A stretch of DNA of 64,000 nt, from contig CALCCA010000065.1 of assembly GCA_937899725.1 (NCBI GenBank), positions 1 through 64,000 on the forward strand, in the 5' to 3' direction. The stretch is from an uncultured Halomicronema sp. (GTDB taxonomy: Bacteria > Cyanobacteriota > Cyanobacteriia > Phormidesmidales > Phormidesmidaceae). Made by a program: the position numbers and the translations under genes. This document shows, in pieces, positions 8,717 through 17,870 of the stretch; within the stretch, counting starts at the first letter, position 1, and every line of letters begins with the position of its first letter. Under the pieces are notes generated by a model that did not search any database, was not told where the DNA came from, and worked only from the letters and a program-made list of their open reading frames with translations.

Positions 8717-8737
8717 CAGCCTGAGTGACTCAGGCTG
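8717..8737. repeat. Perfect 9-bp hairpin after the bilin lyase gene
   Basis: CAGCCTGAG (8717-8725) pairs perfectly with CTCAGGCTG (8729-8737) around a 3-nt loop. There is no T-run, so it is either a factor-assisted terminator or an mRNA-stabilising end. The rest of 8655-9002 shows nothing else. Confidence 0.6.
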
Positions 8738-9002
8738 TGACATTAACGTCTGCAGCAACAATGAGGAGCTCTCATCAGGTGCCCTAGCCGCAGGCGTTTG
8801 CCACTACTCTGCTCGAAAGGCCACTAGCGTTTCATCCCAAAAGTCTCATCAACCCGTCATGCACGACTCCCTGAGAGGCATTTTCAAGGCATGGCAAACC
8901 AGCCAAGACGGTGTAGCCCTCGGCATTCTACTCAGATAGATAGGACCTATTTCTTTGTAGTGAGTACTTAGAGAAGAGCTGTTGAGCCATCTCTGAGAGA
9001 AG

Positions 9003-9076
9003 GGCGAACGAGGGGATTCGAACCCCCGAATGGCGGAATCACAATCCGCTGCCTTAACCCCTTGGCTACGCTCGCC
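9003..9076 (-). tRNA. tRNA-His (anticodon GTG)
   Basis: The minus strand folds as a full cloverleaf. The acceptor is GCGAGCG/CGTTCGC with an extra 5' G(-1) opposite discriminator C73, the histidine identity pair. T8-A9 and the D arm GCC/GGC follow. The anticodon arm has the loop around GTG (GGATTGTGATTCC), and the T arm is GGGGG-TTCGAAT-CCCCT. CCA is not encoded. Confidence 0.97.
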
Positions 9077-9395
9077 TTGCGCGTTTTTCAATATAGCATT
9101 TCCCTCCCAACTACTGACAAATAAACACAAATAATTTGCCCATCGCTCTATTGCCCTCTAAACTTTGGCTGTAGCCGGCTGAAGTCAGTCAAAGTTCTGT
9201 GATCTGGTCGCACCGATCTGGCTGCAGATGACAGACTGGCGTAAGCATCCAATGGTCTTGTGATGCCTCAAGATGTGGCTAAAAGCCGCTAGCTGAATTC
9301 TGAATCGCCAGCGATCTGGATGATTTTGCCAGGTCTCTGTTAATCTCCGTATGGCCATACGTAAGCTCCAACCGTAGTTCAGCGAGGGCATGACG
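9077..9395. other. Intergenic region, nothing recognised
   Basis: Between tRNA-His and the DUF4359 gene. No protein-like frame, strong hairpin or repeat was seen. Promoters of both flanking genes presumably lie here. Confidence 0.3.
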
Positions 9396-9776
9396 ATGAA
9401 ACCAGCGACTCTGTTGAGTATCGTGCTACTGGTGATAGCGATCGCGGGCTTAGTAGTCACGAACCCAGGGCCAACTGCCTACGCTCGTTACGTCAGTGTG
9501 CAAGCCGAAACGTATCTATCTGAAGAGATTTGCGCTGAACTTCCCCCTGGCCTCGGGAACCTGCTGGCGGACCAATGCGCCGAACTAGTGGAAACCCTGC
9601 AACCGCAGCTCGACAGTTTGATCCGCGATCGCACAAATCGGCTCAACCTAGGCGTCGCCAGCTTGTATCAAACTTCATTCGGGATTCCAGAGTTGCCAAT
9701 GCTGCCTGAATATAAAGTCGAAACCCTCGGCATTCTTCGCAGATTCTTTACCTACCGAGCGTCACAGCGGCCATAA
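9396..9776 (+). CDS. DUF4359 family protein
   Basis: 126 aa with an N-terminal membrane anchor or signal (LLSIVLLVIAIAGLVVTN, about residues 5-22) followed by NPGPTAYARYVSVQAETYL. Two cysteines in EEICAELP and ADQCAELVE could form a disulphide outside the cytoplasm. The C-terminal YKVETLGILRRFFTY block matches the cyanobacterial DUF4359 family as I know it. Function unknown. ATG 9396 is 7 nt after GAGGG, whereas the ATG at 9390 is too close to it, so 9396 is preferred. Confidence 0.8.
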   Translation: MKPATLLSIVLLVIAIAGLVVTNPGPTAYARYVSVQAETYLSEEICAELPPGLGNLLADQCAELVETLQPQLDSLIRDRTNRLNLGVASLYQTSFGIPELPMLPEYKVETLGILRRFFTYRASQRP

Positions 9777-9906
9777 CTTTGCGGGTAGCCTCTGAATGTC
9801 TGACAGGTTGCCGACTTTAAGATGCTGAGCGAGTCCCCCAACATCCTAGTGCAGAAACCATTAGCACCTTCCCAGTCGTCATGAAAGAGCCAGTTTAGGC
9901 GAATGC

Positions 9907-10701
9907 TTAGGCGCGCGATCGCCCGTTTTTAACCAGAGCGCCCAAAAATAGCAAAGACACAAAGCCCACAATGGCAGAGGGTTCTGTTACGCCAATCGGG
10001 GGCTCCGGCTCAGCTTCGACCAAAATGAGCTGTCCCGGAAACTCTAACTCTTGCAGCGGATCAGTGCTGCCGCCAGAAAATAGGATCCCTTCGGTTTGCC
10101 GTTGCACAGTCGTAAAGGAGTAGGGCGTATCGTCAATAGAAGACAACATAATCCCAATCGCAAAGTCTTCTGACTCGGCAACGGCTTGGTTAATCCCGTC
10201 AATAGCCGCCTGAGTCAGAACAACTTCAAAATACTCACCCACAAAGGTATCAAGGTCGTTTTGGGGCGGCTCAGCATTAATCGTCCCGGTGCCATACACT
10301 TCACCACTGCCCAAATCATCAAAAGCAGGGATTCCCTGCGTACTCACAAGCGTTGTCGTCGGGGTCGTCACGTCATATAGCGTGATGGTTTCAGTCGACA
10401 CTGATGAGTAATATCGTTTTTGATATAACTGCAGGGTGCCGCTAGCAATGGGCGACGTGATTGAGCCCACATCGAAAACAAAATAGGAACGAAACTCTAC
10501 CGAGTCTTGCACCCCAGTAAACGTATTAAAGATGGGACTTGACTGGTTACCAAACACCGCCAAGTTAAAGCCACCCTGGCTATACCAAGCCTGTGTACTG
10601 GCTCCCAACACTAGCGTTGCGGCCTCGACCGGACTGCTTACAAAGGTCGCAGCCACGATACTTAGAGAACCGATTATGCCTCTGAAGCGCGAAGCTTTCA
10701 T
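9907..10701 (-). CDS. Secreted PEP-CTERM-type protein, DNRLRE-like
   Basis: 264 aa. The signal peptide runs to about residue 27 (SSPVEAA). The mature part is beta-rich and low in charge, with SYFVFDVGSITSPIASGTLQL near residues 92-112, resembling DNRLRE/CBM-like beta-sandwich proteins. The C-terminus is VTEPSAIVGFVSLLFLGALV followed by basic residues. This is a VEP/PEP-CTERM sorting tail, normally recognised by exosortase for surface or matrix delivery. No exosortase gene is in the window. It is monocistronic. Confidence 0.75.
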   Translation of the reverse strand: MKASRFRGIIGSLSIVAATFVSSPVEAATLVLGASTQAWYSQGGFNLAVFGNQSSPIFNTFTGVQDSVEFRSYFVFDVGSITSPIASGTLQLYQKRYYSSVSTETITLYDVTTPTTTLVSTQGIPAFDDLGSGEVYGTGTINAEPPQNDLDTFVGEYFEVVLTQAAIDGINQAVAESEDFAIGIMLSSIDDTPYSFTTVQRQTEGILFSGGSTDPLQELEFPGQLILVEAEPEPPIGVTEPSAIVGFVSLLFLGALVKNGRSRA

Positions 10702-10970
10702 GCTATATCCTTAACGTCACAACTTGGTTGACGACCAAAGACTTCAACCGTTCCCGCTGTCAAAATGGCATTGCATTGCATGCATAAAGCATTGAAATCT
10801 TCTCGATCTGATTATCTCAGTAACACGCGAGATATCAGCCTCAACGCTGAATAGATGCAGGCACAACGATGTAATTGACAACTGTTCGGACTCAATGGTT
10901 GAAGACTAAAGCACCAATGTTAAAGACTCAATAAACTCAAAAGCACCCCGTTCAGTAAATGCACGAAGGT

Positions 10971-11278
10971 CTAGACAAGACAGACGTCTGTGACATTGAC
11001 CACGGCACTTAGATTAAATATGGACTTTCCATAAGGTTTTAACAACATCTCAGTGATATCTTCATCAAGTCTAAAAATTAGCTCCCAACATTTGAAGCTA
11101 ATTTCACTACTGACGTTATCAAATCTCAGCTTAGTCAAAGTGTCCGGATCAACCGTCAGCTCTCCTGAAATGCACAGTTAATTCCGTCAGAGCTAGAGCC
11201 GATCATCAACGTAATTGCGAAAATATTTAAAATTGGGCATTCCTGCATCCGCTCTATGTACTGCCAAGGGCTGAACAT
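10971..11278 (-). pseudogene. Possible frameshifted small gene remnant
   Basis: On the minus strand, ATG 11278 opens 40 codons (MFSPWQYIERM ... GINCAFQES, stop at 11156). An overlapping frame without an ATG then continues from about 11165 as ELTVDPDTLTKLRFDNV ... NVTDVCLV, ending at 10971. Both halves have natural amino-acid composition and join well if one frameshift is assumed near 11160, giving about 105 aa. No family is recognised. It could also be two independent chance frames. Confidence 0.35.
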
Positions 11279-11709
11279 GTTGTTTCCCGTTCATTTAATC
11301 GGTAATTGCTAACGGCTCCTTCGCATTTGCACAGATAAGAGAAAAGCTCAAAACTAAAAAGTCAAATTTGGCCAAAGGCTCATACCGGCCCTCAATCACC
11401 AGCCGTATCAGCAGGTAGAGCCTTCACGTTGGCCTCGCAGCGCAGCGCAGATCGGAATTTCCTGGTTAATCAAACGTCACTTCGTCACAGTTAATTCAAC
11501 AAAAATTAATTGCTTCGTCAAATGACTGCAAACAGCAACCTAAGAGACACTTTGCGGTAGAACGGTTAATTTCACTCTGCAGAGGATGAAACGCCCTCTC
11601 GAAATCAAAAAAAGTAGACCATCCACAGTTCATCATCAACTCCTTACTCCCAACCATGCACCAGAATTCTGGCCAAGGAAATCATTGTAACCAGCCGATT
11701 TTGGATTTC

Positions 11710-11753
11710 GTGGATTAAAAATCACCATTGAGTGGATTAAAAATCACCATTGA
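11710..11753. repeat. Perfect 22-bp tandem repeat, two copies
   Basis: Units at 11710-11731 and 11732-11753 are identical and start GTGGATTAAAAATCACC. They are non-coding and may be replication slippage or paired operator sites. Confidence 0.8.
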
Positions 11754-11917
11754 AACGATGTTGCACAATCGCTTTCAAGAGCAAGAATTCAAATATTTTT
11801 GTTTTGAGAACATGAATAATCTAGCCTAAGCGACTATTGATATCGGCGGGTAGAGCCTACACATTTTTCCTGACGCAGTCGTGATCGTGCCCCCTCAGGA
11901 CGAAGATTTTTCGCCCA

Positions 11918-11945
11918 ACAAAAAGCCGACTCCGTAGAAGTCGGC
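11918..11945 (-). terminator. Intrinsic terminator, minus strand
   Basis: A 7-bp GC-rich stem (GCCGACT/AGTCGGC, 11925-11945) is followed on the minus strand by TTTTTGTT. It probably ends the rqcH transcript, whose stop is about 230 nt upstream, or a short RNA from that 3' region. Confidence 0.75.
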
Positions 11946-12177
11946 CAAATAAAACTTAGTTGCTCTCTCAAGTTGGAAGAAACGACGTGCCAAAAGGCGA
12001 CGCCTGTGAAGCGGAATTGACCGTTTCATCTCTCCACAACGCATTGTATCAAGCCACACAGATTTTCTGTTATAAATCTTGAGAATTTTCCCTCCATTTC
12101 CATAGAGAGTTTTGAGTAGAGAGTCTATAAACCATGTTGTTTGCTTATATTGCCGACTAAAGTTGGCAACAGTCTGT

Positions 12178-13944
12178 CTAAAAACTGACTAGCGTAAGGG
12201 CTGGCGTCTGATTTTGCTCGAAGCGATCGCGTAGTTTCGCGGGTTGTCCCCAGATCACCGTTTCATGAGTGTAAGTCACCATGCCTGGCAAGGCGCCTTT
12301 GGGTTTAAACACGTGACGTGGCTGGGTGAACACAACTGGAACTTGATCGGCTTGCTGCGCCCGACTAAAGTAGGCGGCGACATCGGCTGTGAAATGCAAA
12401 TCGGCATCAGACGGCTGTTGACCGGCATCGAGCCGCAGTAAGACATGACTCCCCGGAATTTCTTGAGTGTGAAACCATAGGTCGTAGTCGGTCGCCGCTT
12501 TAGAGATGAGCAAATCATTTTGGCGATTGTTGCGCCCCACCCAAACCTCGATACCGCCAGGAGTCTGGAACTTGCGGACGTTGAGGGTGGCGTGGGAGTG
12601 ATTTGGGTGGGGACGATAGGTGGGGTCTTCTAGATAGCTTTCTTGAATCAGCTCAGCGTGAATCTCTTGGATGGCGCTCAGATCAGCGCTAGTTTCATAA
12701 CGCTCAATCTGCCTGAGCGCCGCCTCAACCTGTTCTAAATAGGCAATTTGGGCTTGCACTTCGTTTAGCAGGGGCGCGATCGCATGGCGCGATCGCTGCA
12801 GTTTTTGGTGACGCTTGTAAAGAGCTTGGGCGTTTTGAATAGCATTTTTCTCCGGCTCCAACGAGATGTTGATAGTTTCCCCGGTCTCAAAATCCGCAAG
12901 CGGCATTTGGCGCATGCCGGGTTGCCATTGATAGCTGTAGGCCATGAGTAAATCCGCTTGTTGCTTGCAATCATCGGCAGAGGCGGCTTTTTGCAAACGA
13001 CGGAGGAAGATGGCCTCCTTCTGCTTCAACTTATTTAAAAGCGTTTTTAACCGCTGGATGAGCCGATTTTTTAGTTGCTCAAACACTTGGTGATTCAACG
13101 CATCGGTGTAGTACTCGCACAACAGCGATTGCACATCCGTGGCTGCAGTGCCACCCGCTCGCAAAACGGAGTAGCCACCATCGATGAAGTGGGCTTGAAA
13201 GGTTTCGGTTTGCAAGCACCGTAGCCAAGCTTGCCAGGCGTCAAACAAGCGACACGAGTCGGTGGGGCTCAAATCGGTCGTTGATTGCCCTGGCGACAGG
13301 TTGGCTTGGGCCGCCAGATCTCTGATCAACGATGAACTGAGACCGCTATAGGCTGCAAATAGGGCTTTTTTGAGCGATGCCGGCACTAATGCCACCCGTT
13401 CTTGCCACCGCGCCTGGGGTTCATCGATAGCGGGAAATGGCCCGGTAATGGCCGGAGGCGGTGTGTAAGGAGCCCCGGTCAGAATCGGGCGCACGCTCGA
13501 CTGCTTTTCAGACACCTGATGGGCGGCAGTGACAATTTGCCCACGGGCGTTGGCCAAAATCACATTGCTATATTTGCCCATTACCTCGACATACAGGTGC
13601 CATTGAATGGGCTCACCAGGCCGCTGGGCAAATCCCAAATCGAATGCCCGCTCCCAAGCGGCCACCGGCGCGATGCTGACCAAGGCGTAACCGTTGAGCT
13701 GATGCTTCAGCTGTTGGCTAAACGTGAACGTGTCGGGAACCTTGGGCGGGGGCGCATCCATATGCAGACGCGCCGCTTGCGGATGCCACGAAATTGTCAG
13801 CCAGCCCCGTTGATTGAGCGTTCTTAAAGCAATACAGAGGGTGGTGCGATCGCGCTGCACCACTTGCTCGCAGCGAGCCGGTAGCCAACCTGATCGGAGT
13901 TCGGCACAGACGGCCATTAAAGTTGTGAAATCCACTGGCTGCAT
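12178..13944 (-). CDS. rqcH: NFACT protein RqcH (ribosome quality control)
   Basis: 588 aa. Family role: binds stalled 50S-peptidyl-tRNA complexes and directs C-terminal alanine tailing for degradation. Domains: NFACT-N at about 1-200 (VDFTTLMAVCAELRSGW, WHLYVEVMGKYSNVIL), a helical/coiled-coil middle at about 280-430 (NRLIQRLKTLLNKLKQKEA), then NFACT-R/DUF814 at about 460-560 (WVGRNNRQNDLLISKAATDYDLWFH). The latter includes GSHVLLRL and KPKGALPGMVTY. The length is normal for the family. The older name fibronectin-binding protein is misleading here. Confidence 0.92.
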   Translation of the reverse strand: MQPVDFTTLMAVCAELRSGWLPARCEQVVQRDRTTLCIALRTLNQRGWLTISWHPQAARLHMDAPPPKVPDTFTFSQQLKHQLNGYALVSIAPVAAWERAFDLGFAQRPGEPIQWHLYVEVMGKYSNVILANARGQIVTAAHQVSEKQSSVRPILTGAPYTPPPAITGPFPAIDEPQARWQERVALVPASLKKALFAAYSGLSSSLIRDLAAQANLSPGQSTTDLSPTDSCRLFDAWQAWLRCLQTETFQAHFIDGGYSVLRAGGTAATDVQSLLCEYYTDALNHQVFEQLKNRLIQRLKTLLNKLKQKEAIFLRRLQKAASADDCKQQADLLMAYSYQWQPGMRQMPLADFETGETINISLEPEKNAIQNAQALYKRHQKLQRSRHAIAPLLNEVQAQIAYLEQVEAALRQIERYETSADLSAIQEIHAELIQESYLEDPTYRPHPNHSHATLNVRKFQTPGGIEVWVGRNNRQNDLLISKAATDYDLWFHTQEIPGSHVLLRLDAGQQPSDADLHFTADVAAYFSRAQQADQVPVVFTQPRHVFKPKGALPGMVTYTHETVIWGQPAKLRDRFEQNQTPALTLVSF

Positions 13945-14274
13945 GGATTTGTTCTCCTGTTGCTGCGACCTTTACCTTAACTCGACGAGCGATTAGAGAG
14001 AGGTCTGCTGAGCCCCTCTGGCCGCATAACGGGCGTTCCTCAAAATGCTCCAGCTCTTGGCTAAGGCAGGTTTGCGGCAGTTTCCTGCCTTGTCGGTCAG
14101 ATTTTTTTCGCTAACATAGACCTAACTAACATTTCCGCGCATTTGCCCGCATTTTCCGTCCTAGTGGCCATCATTCATCGCGAGTGAACTGAGGACTTGG
14201 CATCTTCGTAATTATTTTGATAGCACTAAGCCGGTACCTTGAGCTTGGCGGGTGTTGATCAAGGCAGGTCTTTA

Positions 14275-14304
14275 CTGAGCAATTCGTCACTGAGCAATTC
14301 GTCG
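14275..14304. repeat. 15-bp tandem repeat in the remA leader
   Basis: CTGAGCAATTCGTCA is followed at once by CTGAGCAATTCGTCG, 31 nt upstream of the remA ATG. It falls in an in-frame upstream extension that is not conserved in the family and may be a regulatory duplication. Confidence 0.7.
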
Positions 14305-14334
14305 CCTCTGCCGAGTCCTACCCAAGGGTTTCCT

Positions 14335-14595
14335 ATGGATATCAAGCTGATCAACATTGGTTTTGGCAACATTGTTTCGGCAAACCGCGTCGTAGCTATT
14401 GTCAGTCCGGAATCCGCCCCCATCAAGCGCGTCATTTCCGATGCTCGCGATCGCGGCCAGTTAGTCGATGCGACCTATGGCCGTCGCACACGAGCCGTCC
14501 TGATTATGGATTCTGGGCATATTATTCTCTCCGCGATTCAGCCAGAAACGGTGGCTCATCGCTTCATCGCCCATAAGGAGCCGCAAAGCGCCTAG
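14335..14595 (+). CDS. remA: RemA/DUF370 family DNA-binding regulator
   Basis: 86 aa. It begins [20 protein letters not shown], the RemA start, with the conserved [33 protein letters not shown]. In Bacillus, RemA activates extracellular matrix and osmoprotection genes. In cyanobacteria the role is unproven. The frame extends upstream to 14239, but the family start and the non-conserved Ser-rich extension favour ATG 14335. It is separated by about 115 nt from the MpaB-family gene and probably transcribed alone. Confidence 0.9.
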   Translation: MDIKLINIGFGNIVSANRVVAIVSPESAPIKRVISDARDRGQLVDATYGRRTRAVLIMDSGHIILSAIQPETVAHRFIAHKEPQSA

Positions 14596-14712
14596 GCGAG
14601 AGTGAGGATAAATTTACGTGAGCGCTCCGTAAAGCTTCTATAGCTTTCCGGAGAGTTTTGTTGCGATTGCGGAAGAAGAAGCAGAGTCTACTGGCTGCGA
14701 TCGCTCCCCCCT

Positions 14713-15621
14713 ATGAATCAAGATTATTTACCCTCATCAGCAGAGCCCAGCCGCGCTGCCACCGACTGGGTGGCCATTTGTCACCGGCTAGCTGGCTACG
14801 ACTTTCCGTGGGAACTGAATCGCTCGTTAGAGTTAGCGGTGCTCAAGACCTTCTGTATTCCTCGCATCGCGAACCTGTTGCATCAGACCGGAGAGTTTGA
14901 AAAGCGCCCGCAAAAGCGCTACGACGATACCAGCTTGGTATTAGGCCATATTCTGAAATGGGGCTATGACAGCCCGCAGGGTCAAGCTGCGATCACCCAG
15001 ATGAATCGAATTCATCAGCGGTTTGACATTAGCAACGAAGACTTTCTCTATGTGCTGTCGCTGATTATTTATGAGCCCATCCGGTGGAACCAACACTTTG
15101 GCTGGCGACTCTTTACGCCCACCGAACGGCAGGCTCTGTTTCACTTTTGGTACACCGTCGGTCAACGGATGGGACTTGAGAACATGCCTCAGACTGATGA
15201 GGCGTTTGAGGCATTTAATCAAGCCTACGAAGCGCAGCATTGCCGATATCATCCTGACAATGCTGCCGTGGGTAACGCGGTCGTCATCCTCATGCAAAGA
15301 TGGTTTCCCAAAATCATCTCGCCCGCCGTGCCCTTTGTGGTTAAAACAGTTGCTGATGATGCCACTAGAACCGCTTTAGGCTGGGCTCAGCCGCTTCCCA
15401 TTGTGCAGTTAATCGTGCTCGGTGGCTTGCGGCTGCGGCGATCGCTCGTTCTGCACAGCCCTCGTCGCCAACGTTCGAGCTTCATTACCGATGCGACTAA
15501 CAAAACCTATCCCAGGGGCTATCAGTTAGAGTCCCTCGGCCCAGAAATGGCCGTTGCTCCGCCATCCGTGCCCGCCACGACCTCGCGCTGCCCTTTTGCC
15601 AGAATGCGGTCGCTGCTGTGA
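14713..15621 (+). CDS. Oxygenase MpaB family protein (DUF2236-like)
   Basis: 302 aa. It contains KRPQKRYDDTSLVLGHIL (about 64-81), HQRFDISNEDFLYVLSLIIYEP (about 100-121) and EAFNQAYEAQHCRYHPDN (about 166-183). These match the Arg, His and Asp pattern of MpaB/rubber-oxygenase-like haem proteins as I recall it. No clear membrane anchor is seen. The C-terminal ~60 residues after VLGGLRLRRSLVLHS are Pro/Thr/Arg-rich and probably disordered. The substrate is unknown. Confidence 0.75.
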   Translation: MNQDYLPSSAEPSRAATDWVAICHRLAGYDFPWELNRSLELAVLKTFCIPRIANLLHQTGEFEKRPQKRYDDTSLVLGHILKWGYDSPQGQAAITQMNRIHQRFDISNEDFLYVLSLIIYEPIRWNQHFGWRLFTPTERQALFHFWYTVGQRMGLENMPQTDEAFEAFNQAYEAQHCRYHPDNAAVGNAVVILMQRWFPKIISPAVPFVVKTVADDATRTALGWAQPLPIVQLIVLGGLRLRRSLVLHSPRRQRSSFITDATNKTYPRGYQLESLGPEMAVAPPSVPATTSRCPFARMRSLL

Positions 15622-15705
15622 TCAGGAGTTTTTCCGGCTAATCGCTCTCTACAATATGAAGAGACCGCATCCGGTCACTGTTGTTGTCTGTTGCGATTTT
15701 TTGTG

Positions 15706-16137
15706 ATGTCTGCATCTTCAACCCGACCCGCTTCTATCGATAAGCTGGTTCAACGTTTTCAAAAGGTAGCTGAGCCTAAACGCCGCTACGAGCAACTGCT
15801 GTGGTTAGCCAAAAAATTAGATCCCTTCCCGGCAGATGCCAAAATCGAAGCGAACAAAGTCCAAGGATGCGTTTCGCAGGTCTATGTGATTGCCTCTCTG
15901 GAAGATGGCAAGCTGCAATACCGAGGCGACTCTGATGCACAAATCACGAAGGGACTCGTGGCCTTCTTGATTCGCGGCATGAACGGTTTAACGCCGGAAG
16001 AAATTGTCGCCTTATCGCCAGATTTTATTAAAGAGACGCAGCTAGATGTGAGTCTTACTCCTTCACGGGCCAATGGATTTTTCAACATCTTTAAGATGAT
16101 GCAGCAAAAGGCTGCCGGATTTGCCGACAACGCCTAG
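15706..16137 (+). CDS. sufE: SufE family sulphur acceptor protein
   Basis: 143 aa. Accepts sulphur from the cysteine desulphurase SufS and passes it to the SufBCD Fe-S scaffold. Seen: LVQRFQKVAEPKRRYEQLLWLAKKL at the N-terminus, and the active cysteine C55 in EANKVQGCVSQVYV. The C-terminal LSPDFIKETQLDVSLTPSRANGF is also diagnostic. ATG 15706 is preferred to the in-frame TTG at 15691. sufS and sufBCD are not in the window. A double-hairpin repeat begins right at the stop codon. Confidence 0.93.
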   Translation: MSASSTRPASIDKLVQRFQKVAEPKRRYEQLLWLAKKLDPFPADAKIEANKVQGCVSQVYVIASLEDGKLQYRGDSDAQITKGLVAFLIRGMNGLTPEEIVALSPDFIKETQLDVSLTPSRANGFFNIFKMMQQKAAGFADNA

Positions 16138-16262
16138 GGCGCATCATCAATTAAGCTAGAAAACCTGATGGGATAGGCATTACCGCGCCCGCTCCGTAAA
16201 ACTAGCTAGAGGCTGAACCGCTGTCAATATAAGGACTCAGCCGCTAAATCATGACAGCCTCT
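16135..16262. repeat. Double-hairpin dispersed repeat, copy A (degenerate)
   Basis: Starts at the sufE stop codon and aligns over its length with 53727-53865 downstream of the sigma-factor gene. Shared blocks are AGGGCGC-TCATCAAT, GGCATTACCG, GGCTGAAC and CTCAGCCGCTAAAT. In this copy the first hairpin is largely decayed while GGCTGA/TCAGCC of the second remains. Confidence 0.75.
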
Positions 16263-16305
16263 AGAACTGCTGGGAGAATTCGCTGGGGAAGCCGGTTGAG
16301 AAACC

Positions 16306-17637
16306 TTAGAGAGGTAATTTGTTGGCTAACGTCGGCCCCGCTCGCCATGAGTGTGGCACTTTGACCGCCAGGGTGATGGCTCGAATGGCCATAAAGCTCA
16401 CCAGTGCCAGCCAGAGGAGGTGAGGGGTCCCGAGTCGGTGAGCGATCCAGCCGATGGGCAAAAATCCTGCGGTGGCCAATATCGTCGAGTTTCTCAACCA
16501 TTTACCAGCGGTGATACCTAAAAAGTAACCGTCTAATAAAAAGGCGATCGCCCCAAATCCCAGCGTCGGTACTAACCACCACACGTACGTTTTCACTTGA
16601 TCAATCACTGACTGATGCTGAGTCATGATTTGAAACAGCGGCTGCGGAAACAGTGCGAAGATCAACGCCATTGTGAGACCGAGAAAAACACTAAAACTCC
16701 CCCCACCCAGCACTAAACCCCTGAGCTGACGGTGGTTACTGGAGCCATACAACTGCCCCGCAAAACTCTCAGTGGCAAAGGCGATACCGTCGATCAAGTA
16801 GGACGCTAAGGTTACCACCTGCAGCAGCAGCGTATTCGCCGCCAACACGCGGCTCCCCATCGCTGAGCTCCAGTTGGTAAATAGGGCAAAGCTCATCAGC
16901 AGAGAAAACGTCCGCACTAAGATATCGCGATTGAGACGCCAGATGGAGTGAAAGGTGCCTCTGTGCCAAAGGCGTGTCCTCAACTGCCAGGCCTCAGCCA
17001 TCGAGCAATCTCGCCGCACAAAGGCGATGCCTACTAACAACATCATCCCCTGACTCATCGCCGTTGCGGCCCCTGCCCCTGCGCTAGCCCAGCCCAACTG
17101 CCGAATGAACCAATAATCCAGCAAGATGTTGCCGCCGTTACCGACGAGGGACAATACGACCACCCGTTTGCCTTGGCCACAACCTAAGAACCAGCCGAGC
17201 AAGACATAATTGATCAGAACTGCCGGAGCACCCCAAATCCGAGCATTGTAGAATGCCTCGCCAGATAATCTGACGTCGGTCTCAGTTTCGAGCAGCCAGA
17301 ACCCCAATTCTCGAATCGGGGTTTGCAAGAGCAAAATGCTGCAGCTGAGTACAACAGCTAGCAAGCAGTTTCGCAACAAGACCAACCGTATTTCCGCCGC
17401 GTCATGGCGGCCGTAGGCTTGTGCCGTTAGCCCCGTTGTGCCCATTCGCAAAAAGCCAAAGCTCCAGTACACCAAGTTAAAAATCACGGTCGCGATCGCC
17501 ACGCCACCGAGATGATGGATGTCTGCTAAATGACCCAGAAATGCCGTGTCAATGATGCCTGCTAGCGGCACCATGAGATTTGAAAGTACGTTGGCGATCG
17601 CGAGTGCACCGAAGCGCTTGACCAAAGAGTTAGGCAA
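16306..17637 (-). CDS. MATE family efflux transporter (DinF-like)
   Basis: 443 aa polytopic membrane protein with about 12 hydrophobic segments. The N-terminal LAIANVLSNLMVPLAGIIDTAFLGHL is the MATE/DinF signature, with the second half repeating the fold around TFSLLMSFALFTNWSSAMGSRVLAANTLLLQ. Members export drugs or organic cations using Na+ or H+. The DinF branch is inferred from the N-terminus. The start is TTG 17637, with no ATG nearby in frame. It is convergent with sufE. Confidence 0.88.
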   Translation of the reverse strand: MPNSLVKRFGALAIANVLSNLMVPLAGIIDTAFLGHLADIHHLGGVAIATVIFNLVYWSFGFLRMGTTGLTAQAYGRHDAAEIRLVLLRNCLLAVVLSCSILLLQTPIRELGFWLLETETDVRLSGEAFYNARIWGAPAVLINYVLLGWFLGCGQGKRVVVLSLVGNGGNILLDYWFIRQLGWASAGAGAATAMSQGMMLLVGIAFVRRDCSMAEAWQLRTRLWHRGTFHSIWRLNRDILVRTFSLLMSFALFTNWSSAMGSRVLAANTLLLQVVTLASYLIDGIAFATESFAGQLYGSSNHRQLRGLVLGGGSFSVFLGLTMALIFALFPQPLFQIMTQHQSVIDQVKTYVWWLVPTLGFGAIAFLLDGYFLGITAGKWLRNSTILATAGFLPIGWIAHRLGTPHLLWLALVSFMAIRAITLAVKVPHSWRAGPTLANKLPL

Positions 17638-17798
17638 AAGGGATATCAGTCTGATGTGAATGGCTTGGGATGTTAGGCATTTATCTCTTTATCCTAGGTT
17701 GATCTGGGCTAGGACTCCAACGGTGAAGACGCGAACCAGACTTCGAGCCTCCCAACCCGCTGAGAGGGATGAAGGCGATCGCTGGCAGCCAAATGCCA

Positions 17799-17830
17799 AA
17801 AACCTCTGTCAGTTACCTGACAGAGGTTTT
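17799..17830. terminator. Bidirectional intrinsic terminator
   Basis: A perfect 14-bp stem (AAAACCTCTGTCAG with CTGACAGAGGTTTT) has a 4-nt loop and A/T tracts on both sides. It is 41 nt past the stop of the minus-strand PEP-CTERM gene at 17871. Confidence 0.88.
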
Positions 17831-17870
17831 GGAGAATATCTTCAAGCGATGACTGACATGGTAACCGTCG

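Larger units (their letters stand above)
10702..12177. other. 1.48-kb gene-poor region
   Basis: AT-richer than its neighbours. It holds a probable frameshifted gene remnant (10971-11278), a perfect 22-bp tandem repeat (11710-11753) and a minus-strand terminator (11918-11945). Nothing else is recognised. The low GC content and broken coding sequence suggest old inserted DNA (inference). Confidence 0.4.

Noticed and set aside
11895-12029. 44-codon minus-strand frame (MKRSIPLHRRRLLARRF...) after rqcH
   Set aside because: It runs through the intrinsic terminator stem at 11925-11945 and its GGAG is only about 2 nt from the ATG, so translation is unlikely. A small RNA remains possible.
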